Position numbers and translations under genes: made by a program
Part shown: piece by piece, positions 36,985-45,294 of the stretch
Numbering within the stretch: position 1 is the first letter of the stretch
Layout: every line of letters begins with the position of its first letter
Source of the DNA: Agromyces aurantiacus
GTDB lineage: Bacteria; Actinomycetota; Actinomycetes; Actinomycetales; Microbacteriaceae
Direction: 5' to 3'
Assembly (NCBI RefSeq): GCF_016907355.1
Contig: NZ_JAFBBW010000001.1
Coordinates: 2,108,001 to 2,172,000 of the forward strand
DNA length: 64,000 nt
The notes under the pieces: generated by a model
Database searches by the model: none
The model's input: the letters and a program-made list of their open reading frames with translations, nothing else
Told to the model about the DNA's origin: nothing

Positions 36985-37890
36985 TCAGCGGATCAGCGCC
37001 CACCAGATCATCAGCATGGTCACCGCGAACCCGACCACGTAGTTGATGAGGATGAAGTGCCGCCAGCCGCGGTTCGACTCGCCCGACGCGGCATCCGTCA
37101 CCGAGCGGTACGGCCACGCCGCCCACAGGTACGGCAGCACGAGCAGCGCCGCGAGCGGTCCGGGCCACTCCGTCGCGAGCATGAGCAGCCCGGCCGCCGC
37201 CCAGAGCCCGAGCGCGAGCCGCACCGTCGCCGCGGCACCGAACGCCGTGGCCACCGACGCGATCCCGGCCTCGCGGTCGGGCACGACATCCTGCACCGCC
37301 CCGAACGCATGGCTGGCCATGCCCCAGCAGAAGAACGCCGCGACGAGCGCGACGAGCGGCCAGGTCCAGTCGGCCCCGGCCACCGCCAGGCCGTACAAGG
37401 CCGGACTCACGAAGTGCGTGCTCGAGGTGATCGAGTCCAGGAGCGGCCGCTCCTTGAAGCGCAGGCCCGGCACCGAGTACGCGACCACCGCGAACAGGCT
37501 CACCGCGAGGACCGCCCACGACCAGGGCTCGCCCGTGCCGCCGAGCCAGAGCATCGCCACGAGCAGCGGCGTCGCCGTCGCCACGCCGGCCCAGACGACC
37601 GCGCGGTGCAGGCTCGGGTCGAGCAGGGCGCCCTCCGCGCCGCCCTTGCGCGGGTTGCGCAGGTCGGACTCGTAGTCGAACACGTCGTTGATGCCGTACA
37701 TGAGCAGGTTGTACGGGATGAGGAAGAACAGCGTGCCCACGACGAGCAGGGCGTCGACGCGCCCGGTGGTCAGCACGTAGGCGGCCGCGAAGGGGAACGC
37801 CGTGTTGATCCAGCTGATCGGACGCGAGGAGAGCAGCACCTGCCCGGCCAGGTGGCCGAGCCCGCGCGCCGGGGTCGGGGCGGCGCTCAT
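36985..37890 (-). CDS. crtEb: lycopene elongase, UbiA-type prenyltransferase
   Basis: 301 residues from ATG at 37890, whose first bases overlap the crtYf stop (ATGA). It is a UbiA-fold membrane protein with about eight segments. The first aspartate motif is GINDVFDYESDLRNPRKGG (NDxxDxxxD, about residue 67); the second is VVPDREAGIASVA (about residue 197). Next to crtYe/crtYf it is expected to add two C5 units to lycopene, giving C50 carotenoids such as flavuxanthin. Last gene of the pigment operon. Confidence 0.93.
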   Translation of the reverse strand: MSAAPTPARGLGHLAGQVLLSSRPISWINTAFPFAAAYVLTTGRVDALLVVGTLFFLIPYNLLMYGINDVFDYESDLRNPRKGGAEGALLDPSLHRAVVWAGVATATPLLVAMLWLGGTGEPWSWAVLAVSLFAVVAYSVPGLRFKERPLLDSITSSTHFVSPALYGLAVAGADWTWPLVALVAAFFCWGMASHAFGAVQDVVPDREAGIASVATAFGAAATVRLALGLWAAAGLLMLATEWPGPLAALLVLPYLWAAWPYRSVTDAASGESNRGWRHFILINYVVGFAVTMLMIWWALIR

Positions 37891-38234
37891 CGGGCGGCCT
37901 CCGTTCCGGCTCCGGCCGCGTGTCGCGGTGGCCAGCGCCGCGCGGCGATGCTCCACACCGCGGGCAGCAGCAGCACGCCCGCGAGCGGGTAGAGGAAGTC
38001 CTCCACCGGCGCGAGCCCGATCGTCCAGCCGAGCCGATGCGCGTCGTCGTACGCCACGATGCCCGTGCCGATGATCACCGAGTCGAACACCGCGGTGAGC
38101 AGCACGAGCACCCCGGCGGCGACCGCGACCGCGACCCACCGTCGCCGGGCGGCCGCCCGCTCGCGGGGCCGCGTCAGCCAGGCCGCCACGACCGCCGCCG
38201 TGAGGAAGGGCAGGCTCATGAGCAGGTAGGTCAC
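37887..38234 (-). CDS. crtYf: lycopene cyclase subunit, CrtYf type
   Basis: 115 residues from GTG at 38234, overlapping the crtYe stop. Three hydrophobic segments; the family motif is LAPVEDFLYPLAGVLLLP (PxED, about residue 80). It is one half of a heterodimeric membrane lycopene/C50 cyclase, the other half being crtYe. The C-terminal ~20 residues (AARRWPPRHAAGAGTEAAR) are a non-conserved tail. Which ring type (beta, gamma or epsilon) is formed cannot be read from the sequence by eye. Confidence 0.9.
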   Translation of the reverse strand: MTYLLMSLPFLTAAVVAAWLTRPRERAAARRRWVAVAVAAGVLVLLTAVFDSVIIGTGIVAYDDAHRLGWTIGLAPVEDFLYPLAGVLLLPAVWSIAARRWPPRHAAGAGTEAAR

Positions 38235-38617
38235 GCGCGCTCCTCGCGGTCGGGGTGCGGTCGGGCGGTCGAACCGGGCACGAGTTCGGCACGACGCGCC
38301 TCGCGCGCACGCAGCATCCGCTCGACCCCGAGGACCAGCACGAGCGTCAGGTAGCAGAGGAACAGCAGGAACACGGGCTCCTCGAGCGGCAGCTCGGGCG
38401 CGAGCTCGATGCCCGTCACGATGCTCGAGTCGCCGCGGAAGAACACGCCCAGCAGGATGCCCGCGGCATCCCACAGCAGGAAGAACGCCACGCCGACGGC
38501 GACCGTCACCGCCGCCGCCACGGGCGCCCGCCAGAACACCAGTCGCCACCGCGCGTCGATGAGCGCCATGCACCCGATCACGACGAGGAGCCCGGCCAGG
38601 TACGCGAACGCCGTCAT
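38231..38617 (-). CDS. crtYe: lycopene cyclase subunit, CrtYe type
   Basis: 128 residues from ATG at 38617, overlapping the crtI stop. Three hydrophobic segments with the family motif ELPLEEPVFLLFLCYLTLVL (PxEE, about residue 80), and an earlier WRLVFWRAP. With crtYf it forms the heterodimeric cyclase acting on the C50 intermediate or lycopene. The order crtI-crtYe-crtYf-crtEb is that of Corynebacterium glutamicum, where the product is decaprenoxanthin. Confidence 0.9.
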   Translation of the reverse strand: MTAFAYLAGLLVVIGCMALIDARWRLVFWRAPVAAAVTVAVGVAFFLLWDAAGILLGVFFRGDSSIVTGIELAPELPLEEPVFLLFLCYLTLVLVLGVERMLRAREARRAELVPGSTARPHPDREERA

Positions 38618-40239
38618 GCGTGCGCCGCGTCGGCCACCGCGCCGGATCCGGCCGCACCGACGGCGTCGGATGCCTCCGGCTCGGCGATCGGCCCCGCCGA
38701 CCGGTCGCCGCGCACGCGCTTGAGCACGTTCTCGGCGCTGATCAGGCACATGGGCAGGCCGATGCCCGGAACGGACGAGCCGCCGGCGTAGTAGAGCCCC
38801 TCGATCTTCCGCGAGCGGTTGGTGCCGCGCAGGAACGCGCTCTGGCGAAGCGTGTGCGCGGGGCCGAGGGCGCCGCCCTGCCACGAGTTGAGGTCCTCCG
38901 CGAAGTCGGCCGGCCCGACCGTGCGGCGCACGACGATGCGCGCGGCCAGGTCGTCGACCCCGGTCGCCTCGGCGATGCGCGCGATCGCGCGATCGGCGGT
39001 CTCCTCGACGAGGCGGTCGCCCGCGCCGTCGAGCCCGCCGCGGCCGATCGCCGGGTCGGCGGGCACCGGCACCAGGATGAACAGGTTCGTGTCGCCGGCC
39101 GGCGCGACCGTCGGATCGGTCGCGCTCGGCATGCAGACGTAGAACGACGCGGGGTCGGGCACGTGCGGATCCGAGCCGAAGATCGCGCCGAAGTTGCGGC
39201 CCCAGTCCTCGGTGAAGAACAGCGTGTGGTGCTCGAGGCCGGGCACCTCACCGCGGACGCCCAGCATCGCGAGCACCGCTCCGGGGCCCGACGTGCGCCG
39301 GCGCCACCACTCCTCGGGGTACGTCTGCACCGCGCGCGGCAGCAGCTGCGTCTCGGTGTGGTGCAGGTCGGCCGCCGACACCACGCGATGCGCGGGCGCC
39401 ACCACGCTGCGCCCGGTCGCATCGAGGAAACGCGCCCCCGCGACCGCCGGGCGGGCGTCGCCCGACAGCTCGATCGCCTCGACGCGCGCGCCGGTGACGA
39501 TGTCGACCCCGGCGCCCTCCGCGATCGCCGTGATGCGGTCGATGAGGGCCGAGAAGCCGCCCTGCGGGTAGAACACCCCCTGCTCGAGGTCCATGTGGCT
39601 CATCAGGTGGTACATCGCAGGCGTCGCGTCGGGCGAGGAGCCGAGGAACACCGCCGGGTACCCGAGCACCTGGCGGAGGCGGCGGTCCCGCACGGCGTGC
39701 GCCGCGAAGCGGTCGAGCGGCGTGGCCAGCAGCTTCGCCAGGCGCCCGGCCTGCCGCAGCACCTCGCCGGCCAGCAGGTTCCGCGGGTCGTCGAAGTTCG
39801 TGTAGAGGAACCGGCGCCGGGCGATGTCGTAGGCCGATTCCGCGGAATCGAGGTAGCGCTCGAGCGCGGCGCCGGCGCCCGGCTCGATCGACTCGAACAG
39901 CGCCACGTTCTCGGCCCGGGTCGGGCGGAGGTCGACCGGGTCGGCGTAGCCGTCGGCGTAGACCCGGTAGCCCGGGTCGAGGCGCACGAGGTCGAGCTGC
40001 TCGGCCGCGCTCGTGCCGAACAGCCGGAAGAAATGATCGAACACCTCGGGCATGAGGTACCAGGACGGCCCGGTGTCGAACCGGAACCCGTGCCGCTCCC
40101 AGCGGCCCGCGCGGCCGCCGAGCTCGTCGCGCGCCTCGAGCAGCGTCACCCGGTGTCCGTCGCGTGCGAGCAGCGCCGAGGTCGCGAGCCCCGCGATGCC
40201 CCCGCCGATCACCACGATCCGCTCGGATTCGCCGATCAT
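38614..40239 (-). CDS. crtI: phytoene desaturase
   Basis: 541 residues from ATG at 40239. The dinucleotide (FAD) motif is IVVIGGGIAGLATSALLARDG at the start (quoted part IGGGIAGLATSALLA), then RAGRWERHGFRFDTGPSWYL. The C-terminal carotenoid dehydrogenase signature is YYAGGSSVPGIGLPMCLISA (about residue 490). It converts phytoene to lycopene in four steps. Length is normal. It overlaps crtYe and crtB by four bases each, so the operon is translationally coupled. Confidence 0.96.
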   Translation of the reverse strand: MIGESERIVVIGGGIAGLATSALLARDGHRVTLLEARDELGGRAGRWERHGFRFDTGPSWYLMPEVFDHFFRLFGTSAAEQLDLVRLDPGYRVYADGYADPVDLRPTRAENVALFESIEPGAGAALERYLDSAESAYDIARRRFLYTNFDDPRNLLAGEVLRQAGRLAKLLATPLDRFAAHAVRDRRLRQVLGYPAVFLGSSPDATPAMYHLMSHMDLEQGVFYPQGGFSALIDRITAIAEGAGVDIVTGARVEAIELSGDARPAVAGARFLDATGRSVVAPAHRVVSAADLHHTETQLLPRAVQTYPEEWWRRRTSGPGAVLAMLGVRGEVPGLEHHTLFFTEDWGRNFGAIFGSDPHVPDPASFYVCMPSATDPTVAPAGDTNLFILVPVPADPAIGRGGLDGAGDRLVEETADRAIARIAEATGVDDLAARIVVRRTVGPADFAEDLNSWQGGALGPAHTLRQSAFLRGTNRSRKIEGLYYAGGSSVPGIGLPMCLISAENVLKRVRGDRSAGPIAEPEASDAVGAAGSGAVADAAHA

Positions 40240-41129
40240 CGCCTGTTCCCTCCAGTGCCGAGTGCGGAGCGCACCGCGATGGCGAGCTTCTCGCCGTCGG
40301 GCACGCGGATGCGGGTCGCGATGATCTCCGAGGCCGGCGTGCTGCGGCACCGCGCGGTCAGGCTCGCGAACAGCCCGTGCGCGGCCGAGACCGCCGCGCG
40401 CGCCCGCCGCGGCAGCTCGGGGAGCGTCCGGCGGGCGATCTCGAGATCGCGGTCGATGTCGTCGAGGATCGCGGTCTTGTCGGCCTCGGTGAAGGCGTCG
40501 GGATCGACCCCGGGGAAGTAGTTGCGGCCCAGCGTGCGCCAGTCCTCCGCGAGGTCGCGGAGGAAGTTGATCTTCTGGAACGCCGCGCCGAGGTGGATGG
40601 CGCCGCGCTCGAGACGCGCGCGGCGCGCATCGTCGGCCGGCTCCGCCTCGCCCGCGAGGAACACGGCGAGGCACATCAGCCCCACGACCTCGGCCGACCC
40701 ATGGATGTACGGGCCGATCTCCTCGGGCGCGAACGGCGCCGCATCGAGGTCGCGGCGCATCGACGCGAAGAAGGGGCGCGTGAGCTCCGTGCCGAAGCGC
40801 GCCTCGCGCGCCACCCGCGCGAACGCGTGCACCACGAGGTTCGCCGAGTAGCCCGACGCCATCGCGCGCTCGGTGTCGGCCTCGAGGCCGTCGAGCACCT
40901 CGTGCAGCTGCGCCGGTGAGAGCCCGGCCTCCGCGGCGGCGCCGTCGACGATCTCGTCGGCGACCCGTACGAGCGCGTAGATCGAGCGGATGCGGCGGCG
41001 GGCCTCGGCGTCGAGCAGCTTCGCTGCGGCGCCGAAGGAGGTCGAGTAGTGCGCGATCACCGTCGCCGAGCTCGCCTCCGCGGCATCCGAGTACCGGGAG
41101 AGCAGCGTCTCCGAGCGACGGCGGCTCAT
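40236..41129 (-). CDS. crtB: phytoene synthase
   Basis: 297 residues from ATG at 41129. It is a squalene/phytoene synthase: front helix SATVIAHYSTSFGAAAKLLD, first aspartate motif VRVADEIVDGAAAE (about residue 57), and the second signature GAAFQKINFLRDLAEDWRTL then GRNYFP (about residues 185-210). It joins two geranylgeranyl diphosphates into phytoene. It overlaps crtE and crtI by four bases at each end. Confidence 0.96.
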   Translation of the reverse strand: MSRRRSETLLSRYSDAAEASSATVIAHYSTSFGAAAKLLDAEARRRIRSIYALVRVADEIVDGAAAEAGLSPAQLHEVLDGLEADTERAMASGYSANLVVHAFARVAREARFGTELTRPFFASMRRDLDAAPFAPEEIGPYIHGSAEVVGLMCLAVFLAGEAEPADDARRARLERGAIHLGAAFQKINFLRDLAEDWRTLGRNYFPGVDPDAFTEADKTAILDDIDRDLEIARRTLPELPRRARAAVSAAHGLFASLTARCRSTPASEIIATRIRVPDGEKLAIAVRSALGTGGNRR

Positions 41130-42172
41130 CGCACGCGCTCCGTCGCGCGCTGCGCGAACTCGCCGAGCTCGGCGCGCAGGGGCGCGGGCAGGTCGGCCGC
41201 GTCGAGTTCGTAGCGGGCGAGCGTCACGTGCTCGCTCGCGAGCGCCAGCGCCGCGTCGAGCGCGCCGCAGCGGCGCAGCTCCTCGCGCAGCCGGTCGGCC
41301 TCGTCCTCGTCGAGGGAGGGATCGCCGAGGCGCGCCGCGATCGCGGGCCACGACGGCGTGGTGGCCGCGTGCGCGATCAGCGCGGTCCGCTTGCCCTCGC
41401 GCAGGTCGGCGCTCGCGGACTTGCCCGTCACGGCGGGATCGCCGAACACGCCCAGCACGTCGTCGGTGATCTGGAAGGCCACCCCGACCAGTCGCCCGAA
41501 CCGGCACAGCGCCGCGACCGCCTCGTCGCCGGCGCCCGCGAGCACCGCTCCGGCGGCCAGGGGGGCCTCGAAGGAGTACACGGCGGTCTTCTGCTCGAGG
41601 GTCGCCAGGACCGACTCGAGCGCCGGCGTCGTGCCGCGCAGCGACGAGACCACGTCGGAGAGCTCACCCGCCGCCGAGATGAACACCGCGCGGTCGAGGA
41701 TGTCGAGCAACGACTCGCGGCATTCGCGTGCGACGGGCAGCATCGCGAGCTCGCGATGCGCCCGGCTCAACGCGAGGTCGCCCGCGAGCACCGCGGCCGT
41801 CTCGCCCCAGACGGTGCTGGCGCGCTCGTCGGCGCCGTGCGCGATGGCGCGCGCGGCGAAGCGGCCCGCCACGTTGGGTTCGCCCCGACGCACGAGGTCG
41901 CGGTCGATCAGGTCGTCGTGGATCAGGAACGCCGTGTGCAGCAGCTCGAACGCGAGCGCCACGCGTGTGGCCATCGCCCGATCGGCGCCGCCGAACCCGC
42001 GGTACGCGGACCAGACCAGGCGCGGACGCACCCGCTTGCCGCCGGTGCTCTGCTGCTCGATCGACTCCCACAGAGCCGCGTAGTGCGCGCCGTACGCGCC
42101 CGCGCGCACCCTCGCCTCGGCGAAGAAGGCCCTCAGTTCGTCGTCGATCGCCGCATCGAGCAGCTCAGGCAC
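41126..42172 (-). CDS. crtE: geranylgeranyl diphosphate synthase (polyprenyl synthetase)
   Basis: 348 residues from GTG at 42172, overlapping idi by eight bases. First aspartate-rich motif HDDLIDRDLVRRGEP (about residue 90), second ITDDVLGVFGDPAVTGK (about residue 235), and GGKRVRPRLV near residue 45. It supplies C20 diphosphate to crtB. A second, different polyprenyl synthase is encoded at 61310-62422, outside the pigment operon. Confidence 0.94.
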   Translation of the reverse strand: MPELLDAAIDDELRAFFAEARVRAGAYGAHYAALWESIEQQSTGGKRVRPRLVWSAYRGFGGADRAMATRVALAFELLHTAFLIHDDLIDRDLVRRGEPNVAGRFAARAIAHGADERASTVWGETAAVLAGDLALSRAHRELAMLPVARECRESLLDILDRAVFISAAGELSDVVSSLRGTTPALESVLATLEQKTAVYSFEAPLAAGAVLAGAGDEAVAALCRFGRLVGVAFQITDDVLGVFGDPAVTGKSASADLREGKRTALIAHAATTPSWPAIAARLGDPSLDEDEADRLREELRRCGALDAALALASEHVTLARYELDAADLPAPLRAELGEFAQRATERVR

Positions 42173-42707
42173 GGAACAGCTCCAGTTCCCGCGCCTGCAG
42201 GACCAGCCACGGACTGAACGCCCACGGCGCCGCGTCGACGGCCGTCGCGAGCGCCTTCGGCTCGACCCAGCGGTACTCGGCCACTTCGCGCGGGTTCGGG
42301 TCGGGCTCGCCCGACGCGACCGCGAGGTAGACCGGGCAGACCTCGTTCTCGACGATGCCGTTGGCGTCGGTCGCGCGGTAGCGGAACAGCGGCAGGGCGA
42401 GCTCGACCGAGTCGAGGTCGAGCCCGAGCTCGAAGTCGGCGCGCCGGCGCACGGCGTGCAGCAGGGGCTCGGCCGGCTTGGGGTGCCCGCAGAACGAGTT
42501 CGTCCAGACGCCGGGCCAGGTCTGCTTGGTGACGGCGCGGCGGGTGACGAGCACCTCGCCGATGGGGTTCACGACGTGGCACGAGAACGCGAGGTGGAGC
42601 GCGGTGTCGGGTCCGTGCGCGGCGCTCTTCGGCGCGCGGCCGATGGGCGTGCCCGACTCGTCGAGCAGCACCACCTCGTCCTCGAGGGTCTCGGTCGTCT
42701 GCGGCAT
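42165..42707 (-). CDS. idi: isopentenyl-diphosphate delta-isomerase, type I
   Basis: 180 residues from ATG at 42707, preceded by AGGAGG. It is a NUDIX-fold enzyme with the family residues: Cys in TNSFCGHPKP, HLAFSCHVVNPIGEVLVTRR, and ENEVCPVYLA with the second active-site Glu. It balances IPP and DMAPP. Being first in the operon it raises DMAPP for carotenoid chain starts and for the C5 additions by crtEb. The promoter must lie in 42708-42868, where minus-strand TAGCTT is a weak -10 candidate. Confidence 0.95.
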   Translation of the reverse strand: MPQTTETLEDEVVLLDESGTPIGRAPKSAAHGPDTALHLAFSCHVVNPIGEVLVTRRAVTKQTWPGVWTNSFCGHPKPAEPLLHAVRRRADFELGLDLDSVELALPLFRYRATDANGIVENEVCPVYLAVASGEPDPNPREVAEYRWVEPKALATAVDAAPWAFSPWLVLQARELELFRA

Positions 42708-42868
42708 GGTGCCTCCTGATTGCGGCGATGGTGCCGGACCCGCGGTCCGTAGTCCGAAGCTAGCAGCGGGGTCGTCGGCCGGGAACAACCGAAAGTTGGA
42801 CCGGGTTCCGCCGCGTCCGAGTCGGTCGCACGGGCCCGGGAACGGGTCGCGTGCGGCATGCTGGAGGG
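42708..42868. promoter_or_regulatory. divergent control region between the carotenoid operon and a NUDIX gene
   Basis: 161 bases without a gene. For the plus-strand gene, CATGCT (42857-42862) ends six bases before ATG 42869. For the carotenoid operon only weak boxes are seen (minus-strand TAGCTT), together with a CAAC-n5-GTTG inverted repeat that could be an operator. No regulator gene of the crtR type is adjacent. Confidence 0.4.
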
Positions 42869-43336
42869 ATGACGGGCGAGAGCGGCGACGGCTGGGTGAA
42901 CGGGCCTGACGGCGCGCGCTACTGGGGCCGGTACGGCGCCGCCGGCCTGCTCGTGGTCGACCCGCTCGGGGCGATCCTGCTGCAGCACCGCGCCGCCTGG
43001 AGCCACTTCGGCGGCACCTGGGGCATCCCGGGCGGTGCGCGGCACCGCGGCGAGTCGGCCCTCGAGGCCGCCCTGCGCGAGGCCACGGAGGAGGCGGGCC
43101 TGCCGGCCGGGCTCGTCGTGGCGCGCTTCGAGAGCATCCTCGACCTCGGCTACTGGTCGTACACCACGGTGGTGGCGGATGTCGCGGAGCGCTTCGAGCC
43201 GAGGATGGCCGACCCGGAGAGCATCGCGCTGCGGTGGACGCCCGCCGACGCGGTCGAGGAGCTGCCGCTGCATCCGCGATTCGCCGAGGCATGGCCGGCG
43301 TTGCGCGCCCGGCTGCAGGAGCCGCTCGGTCGATAG
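42869..43336 (+). CDS. NUDIX hydrolase
   Basis: 155 residues from ATG 42869; GTG 42851 would add six. The NUDIX box is complete: GGARHRGESALEAALREATEEAG (as G-x5-E-x7-REATEEAG, about residues 55-77), preceded by LLVVDPLGAILLQHRA and GTWGIPG. The substrate is unknown. It is divergent from idi, itself a NUDIX-fold enzyme, but has no evident link to pigments. The next gene starts ten bases later with its own -10 box. Confidence 0.9.
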   Translation: MTGESGDGWVNGPDGARYWGRYGAAGLLVVDPLGAILLQHRAAWSHFGGTWGIPGGARHRGESALEAALREATEEAGLPAGLVVARFESILDLGYWSYTTVVADVAERFEPRMADPESIALRWTPADAVEELPLHPRFAEAWPALRARLQEPLGR

Positions 43337-43339
43337 GAT
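43334..43339 (+). promoter_or_regulatory. -10 box TAGGAT, leaderless pattern for the CDP-alcohol transferase gene
   Basis: TAGGAT, six bases, then GTG 43346. It overlaps the stop codon of the NUDIX gene. Confidence 0.55.
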
Positions 43340-43345
43340 CGAGCC

Positions 43346-43966
43346 GTGGCTGGGGAGAACACGGGGGTGTCGACACGGATCTGGACCGTGCCGAACGTGC
43401 TCAGCATGCTGCGCCTGCTGCTCGTCCCCGTCTTCCTGATCCTCGTCATCGCCGGCGCCTACGTGCCCGCGCTCATCGTGCTCGTCACGGCGAGCCTGAC
43501 CGACCTGCTCGACGGCTACCTCGCGCGGCGCTTCGACCAGGTCACCCGACTCGGCCAGCTGCTCGATCCGGCCGCCGACCGCCTCTACATCTTCGCCGCC
43601 CTCATCGGGCTCGCGGCCAACCAGCTCGTGCCGTGGTGGATCGTCATCGTCATCGTCGCGCGCGACGCGCTGATCGTCGTCCTCGGGGTCGTGCTCGCCA
43701 ACCACGGCTACGGCCCGCTGCCCGTGCACCACCTCGGCAAGGCGGCGACCTTCGCGCTGTTCACCGGCCTGCCCGTGATCATGCTCGGTCTCGCGTTCCC
43801 CGTGATGCAGCCCTTCAGCGAGCCCTTCGGCTGGGCGGTCACCCTGTGGGGCGCATTCCTCTACTGGTGGGCCGGCATCATCTACGCGATCGAGACGGCG
43901 CGCGTGGTGCGTGTCTCGCGGGTATCGCCCCCACCCGCATCGGATACGCTGGAGCAAGGAGGTTAG
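43346..43966 (+). CDS. CDP-alcohol phosphatidyltransferase (PgsA-like)
   Basis: 206 residues from GTG 43346. The metal/CDP-binding signature DG-x2-AR-x8-G-x3-D-x3-D is seen in DLLDGYLARRFDQVTRL followed by GQLLDPAADRL (about residues 50-78). Five to six membrane segments surround it. It is probably a phosphatidylglycerophosphate or related phospholipid synthase. Its place just before the GarA-like gene matches the Rv1822-Rv1827 region of mycobacteria, where a pgsA paralogue lies near garA. Confidence 0.9.
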   Translation: MAGENTGVSTRIWTVPNVLSMLRLLLVPVFLILVIAGAYVPALIVLVTASLTDLLDGYLARRFDQVTRLGQLLDPAADRLYIFAALIGLAANQLVPWWIVIVIVARDALIVVLGVVLANHGYGPLPVHHLGKAATFALFTGLPVIMLGLAFPVMQPFSEPFGWAVTLWGAFLYWWAGIIYAIETARVVRVSRVSPPPASDTLEQGG

Positions 43967-43968
43967 CG

Positions 43969-44484
43969 GTGGCGGATTCCGACATGAACCAGGCCGGTGC
44001 GAACGACGGGGCGCGTGATCCTTCGACGCAGACCTCCGCGCATGTGGTGAACCACGCGAACGACACCACGATGGGCTTCAGCCGCGAGGCGGCGGCCCAG
44101 TTGAGCGCGCTCGACTCCGACATCAGCGCCGCCGAGCAGGAGGCCATCGCCGCCCTTCCGTCCGGCTCGGCGCTGCTGATCGTGCGGCGCGGACCCAACG
44201 CCGGCGCGCGGTTCCTCCTCGACACCGACGTGACGACGGTCGGGCGCCATCCCGACGCCGACATCTTCCTCGACGACGTCACCGTGTCGCGCAAGCACGC
44301 CGAGTTCGTGCGGCACCGCACCGCGTTCGAGGTGCGCGACCTGAACTCGCTGAACGGCACCTACTTCGACGGCGTGCGCATCGACACCGCACTGCTGAGC
44401 GACGGCGCCGAGGTCCAGATCGGCAAGTACCGCCTCACCTTCTACGCCTCACGGCGCGACCTCTCGCCGGCGGGCGCCGGGTGA
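43969..44484 (+). CDS. garA: FHA domain protein, GarA/OdhI-like
   Basis: 171 residues from GTG 43969, six bases after AAGGAGG (43957-43963). Residues ~70-160 form the FHA domain (TTVGRHPDADIFLDDVTVS, RKHAEF, DLNSLNGTYFDG) that binds phosphothreonine. The N-terminal tail holds a Thr pair in NDTTMGFS (Thr33, Thr34), the place where GarA/OdhI is phosphorylated by PknB/PknG, after which the FHA domain folds onto its own tail. In that state it stops inhibiting 2-oxoglutarate dehydrogenase. The order FHA-MerR-MerR matches Rv1827-Rv1830 except for the missing Rv1829 nuclease gene. Confidence 0.9.
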   Translation: MADSDMNQAGANDGARDPSTQTSAHVVNHANDTTMGFSREAAAQLSALDSDISAAEQEAIAALPSGSALLIVRRGPNAGARFLLDTDVTTVGRHPDADIFLDDVTVSRKHAEFVRHRTAFEVRDLNSLNGTYFDGVRIDTALLSDGAEVQIGKYRLTFYASRRDLSPAGAG

Positions 44485-45173
44485 CCGAGGGCGCCGCGAG
44501 GCGGCGTCCGGCACCCGCCCCGCCGCTGCTCGGCATCGGCCAGGTCCTGGCGAAGCTCCAACCGGAGTTCCCGGAACTGACCCCGTCGAAGCTGCGGTTC
44601 CTCGAGGAGCAGGGGCTCGTCACCCCGTCGCGCACCGCGGCGGGCTACCGCAAGTTCTCACCGGCCGACGTGGAGCGGCTGCAGGTCATCCTCGCCATGC
44701 AGCGCGATCACTACCTGCCGCTCAAGGTCATCCGGGCGCACCTGGAGGCGGTCGACGCCGGCGACGCGCCGGCACTGCCCGGCGCCGTCAGCGCGGCGAC
44801 CGTCCGCGCGACGGCCCATCGCTTCTCCCGGGAGGAGCTCCTCCGCGAAGCGGGGGCCGGCGCCGGGCTGCTCGACGAGGCGATCGCGGCGTCCGTGATC
44901 CGGCCGGCCGAGGTCTACGGCACCGACGCGCTCGAGGCGCTGCGCGCCCTCGCCGCGCTCGGTGCGGTCGGCATCGAGCCGAGGCACCTGCGAGGGCTGC
45001 GGGCGGCCGCCGAGCGCGAAGCGGCCCTCATCGACCAGGCGATCGCCCCCGAGCGACGTTCCGACCCGGCAGGGCGGGCGCGCAGCGCCGAACGCGCGCG
45101 CGAGCTCGCCGAGCACCTCGCGGTCGTGCACGCGAGCGTCCTGCGGCGCGCGCTCGAGGGCGGTTCCCGCTGA
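44481..45173 (+). CDS. MerR family regulator, FtsR/Rv1828-like
   Basis: 230 residues from GTG 44481, overlapping garA by four bases. The MerR helix-turn-helix is LGIGQVLAKLQPEFPELTPSK then LRFLEEQGLVTPSRTAAGYR, with VERLQVILAMQRDHYLPLKVI as the second helix pair. There are no metal-binding cysteines. The C-terminal ~130 residues are helical and probably bind a partner or ligand. In Corynebacterium the orthologous gene after odhI is ftsR, an activator of ftsZ (family knowledge); the same role is likely but not shown. Confidence 0.88.
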   Translation: MTEGAARRRPAPAPPLLGIGQVLAKLQPEFPELTPSKLRFLEEQGLVTPSRTAAGYRKFSPADVERLQVILAMQRDHYLPLKVIRAHLEAVDAGDAPALPGAVSAATVRATAHRFSREELLREAGAGAGLLDEAIAASVIRPAEVYGTDALEALRALAALGAVGIEPRHLRGLRAAAEREAALIDQAIAPERRSDPAGRARSAERARELAEHLAVVHASVLRRALEGGSR

Positions 45174-45294
45174 CCCGGTCGCCGGGCGCGCGACACGCCG
45201 TGACGTTCGGCGCGATGTCCTCGACTCGCGTGCCGACCGTGGGTAGCGTGGGACCCGCGCCGCGAGGCGCCGACGAGAGGTGAGGGGCGATCGG

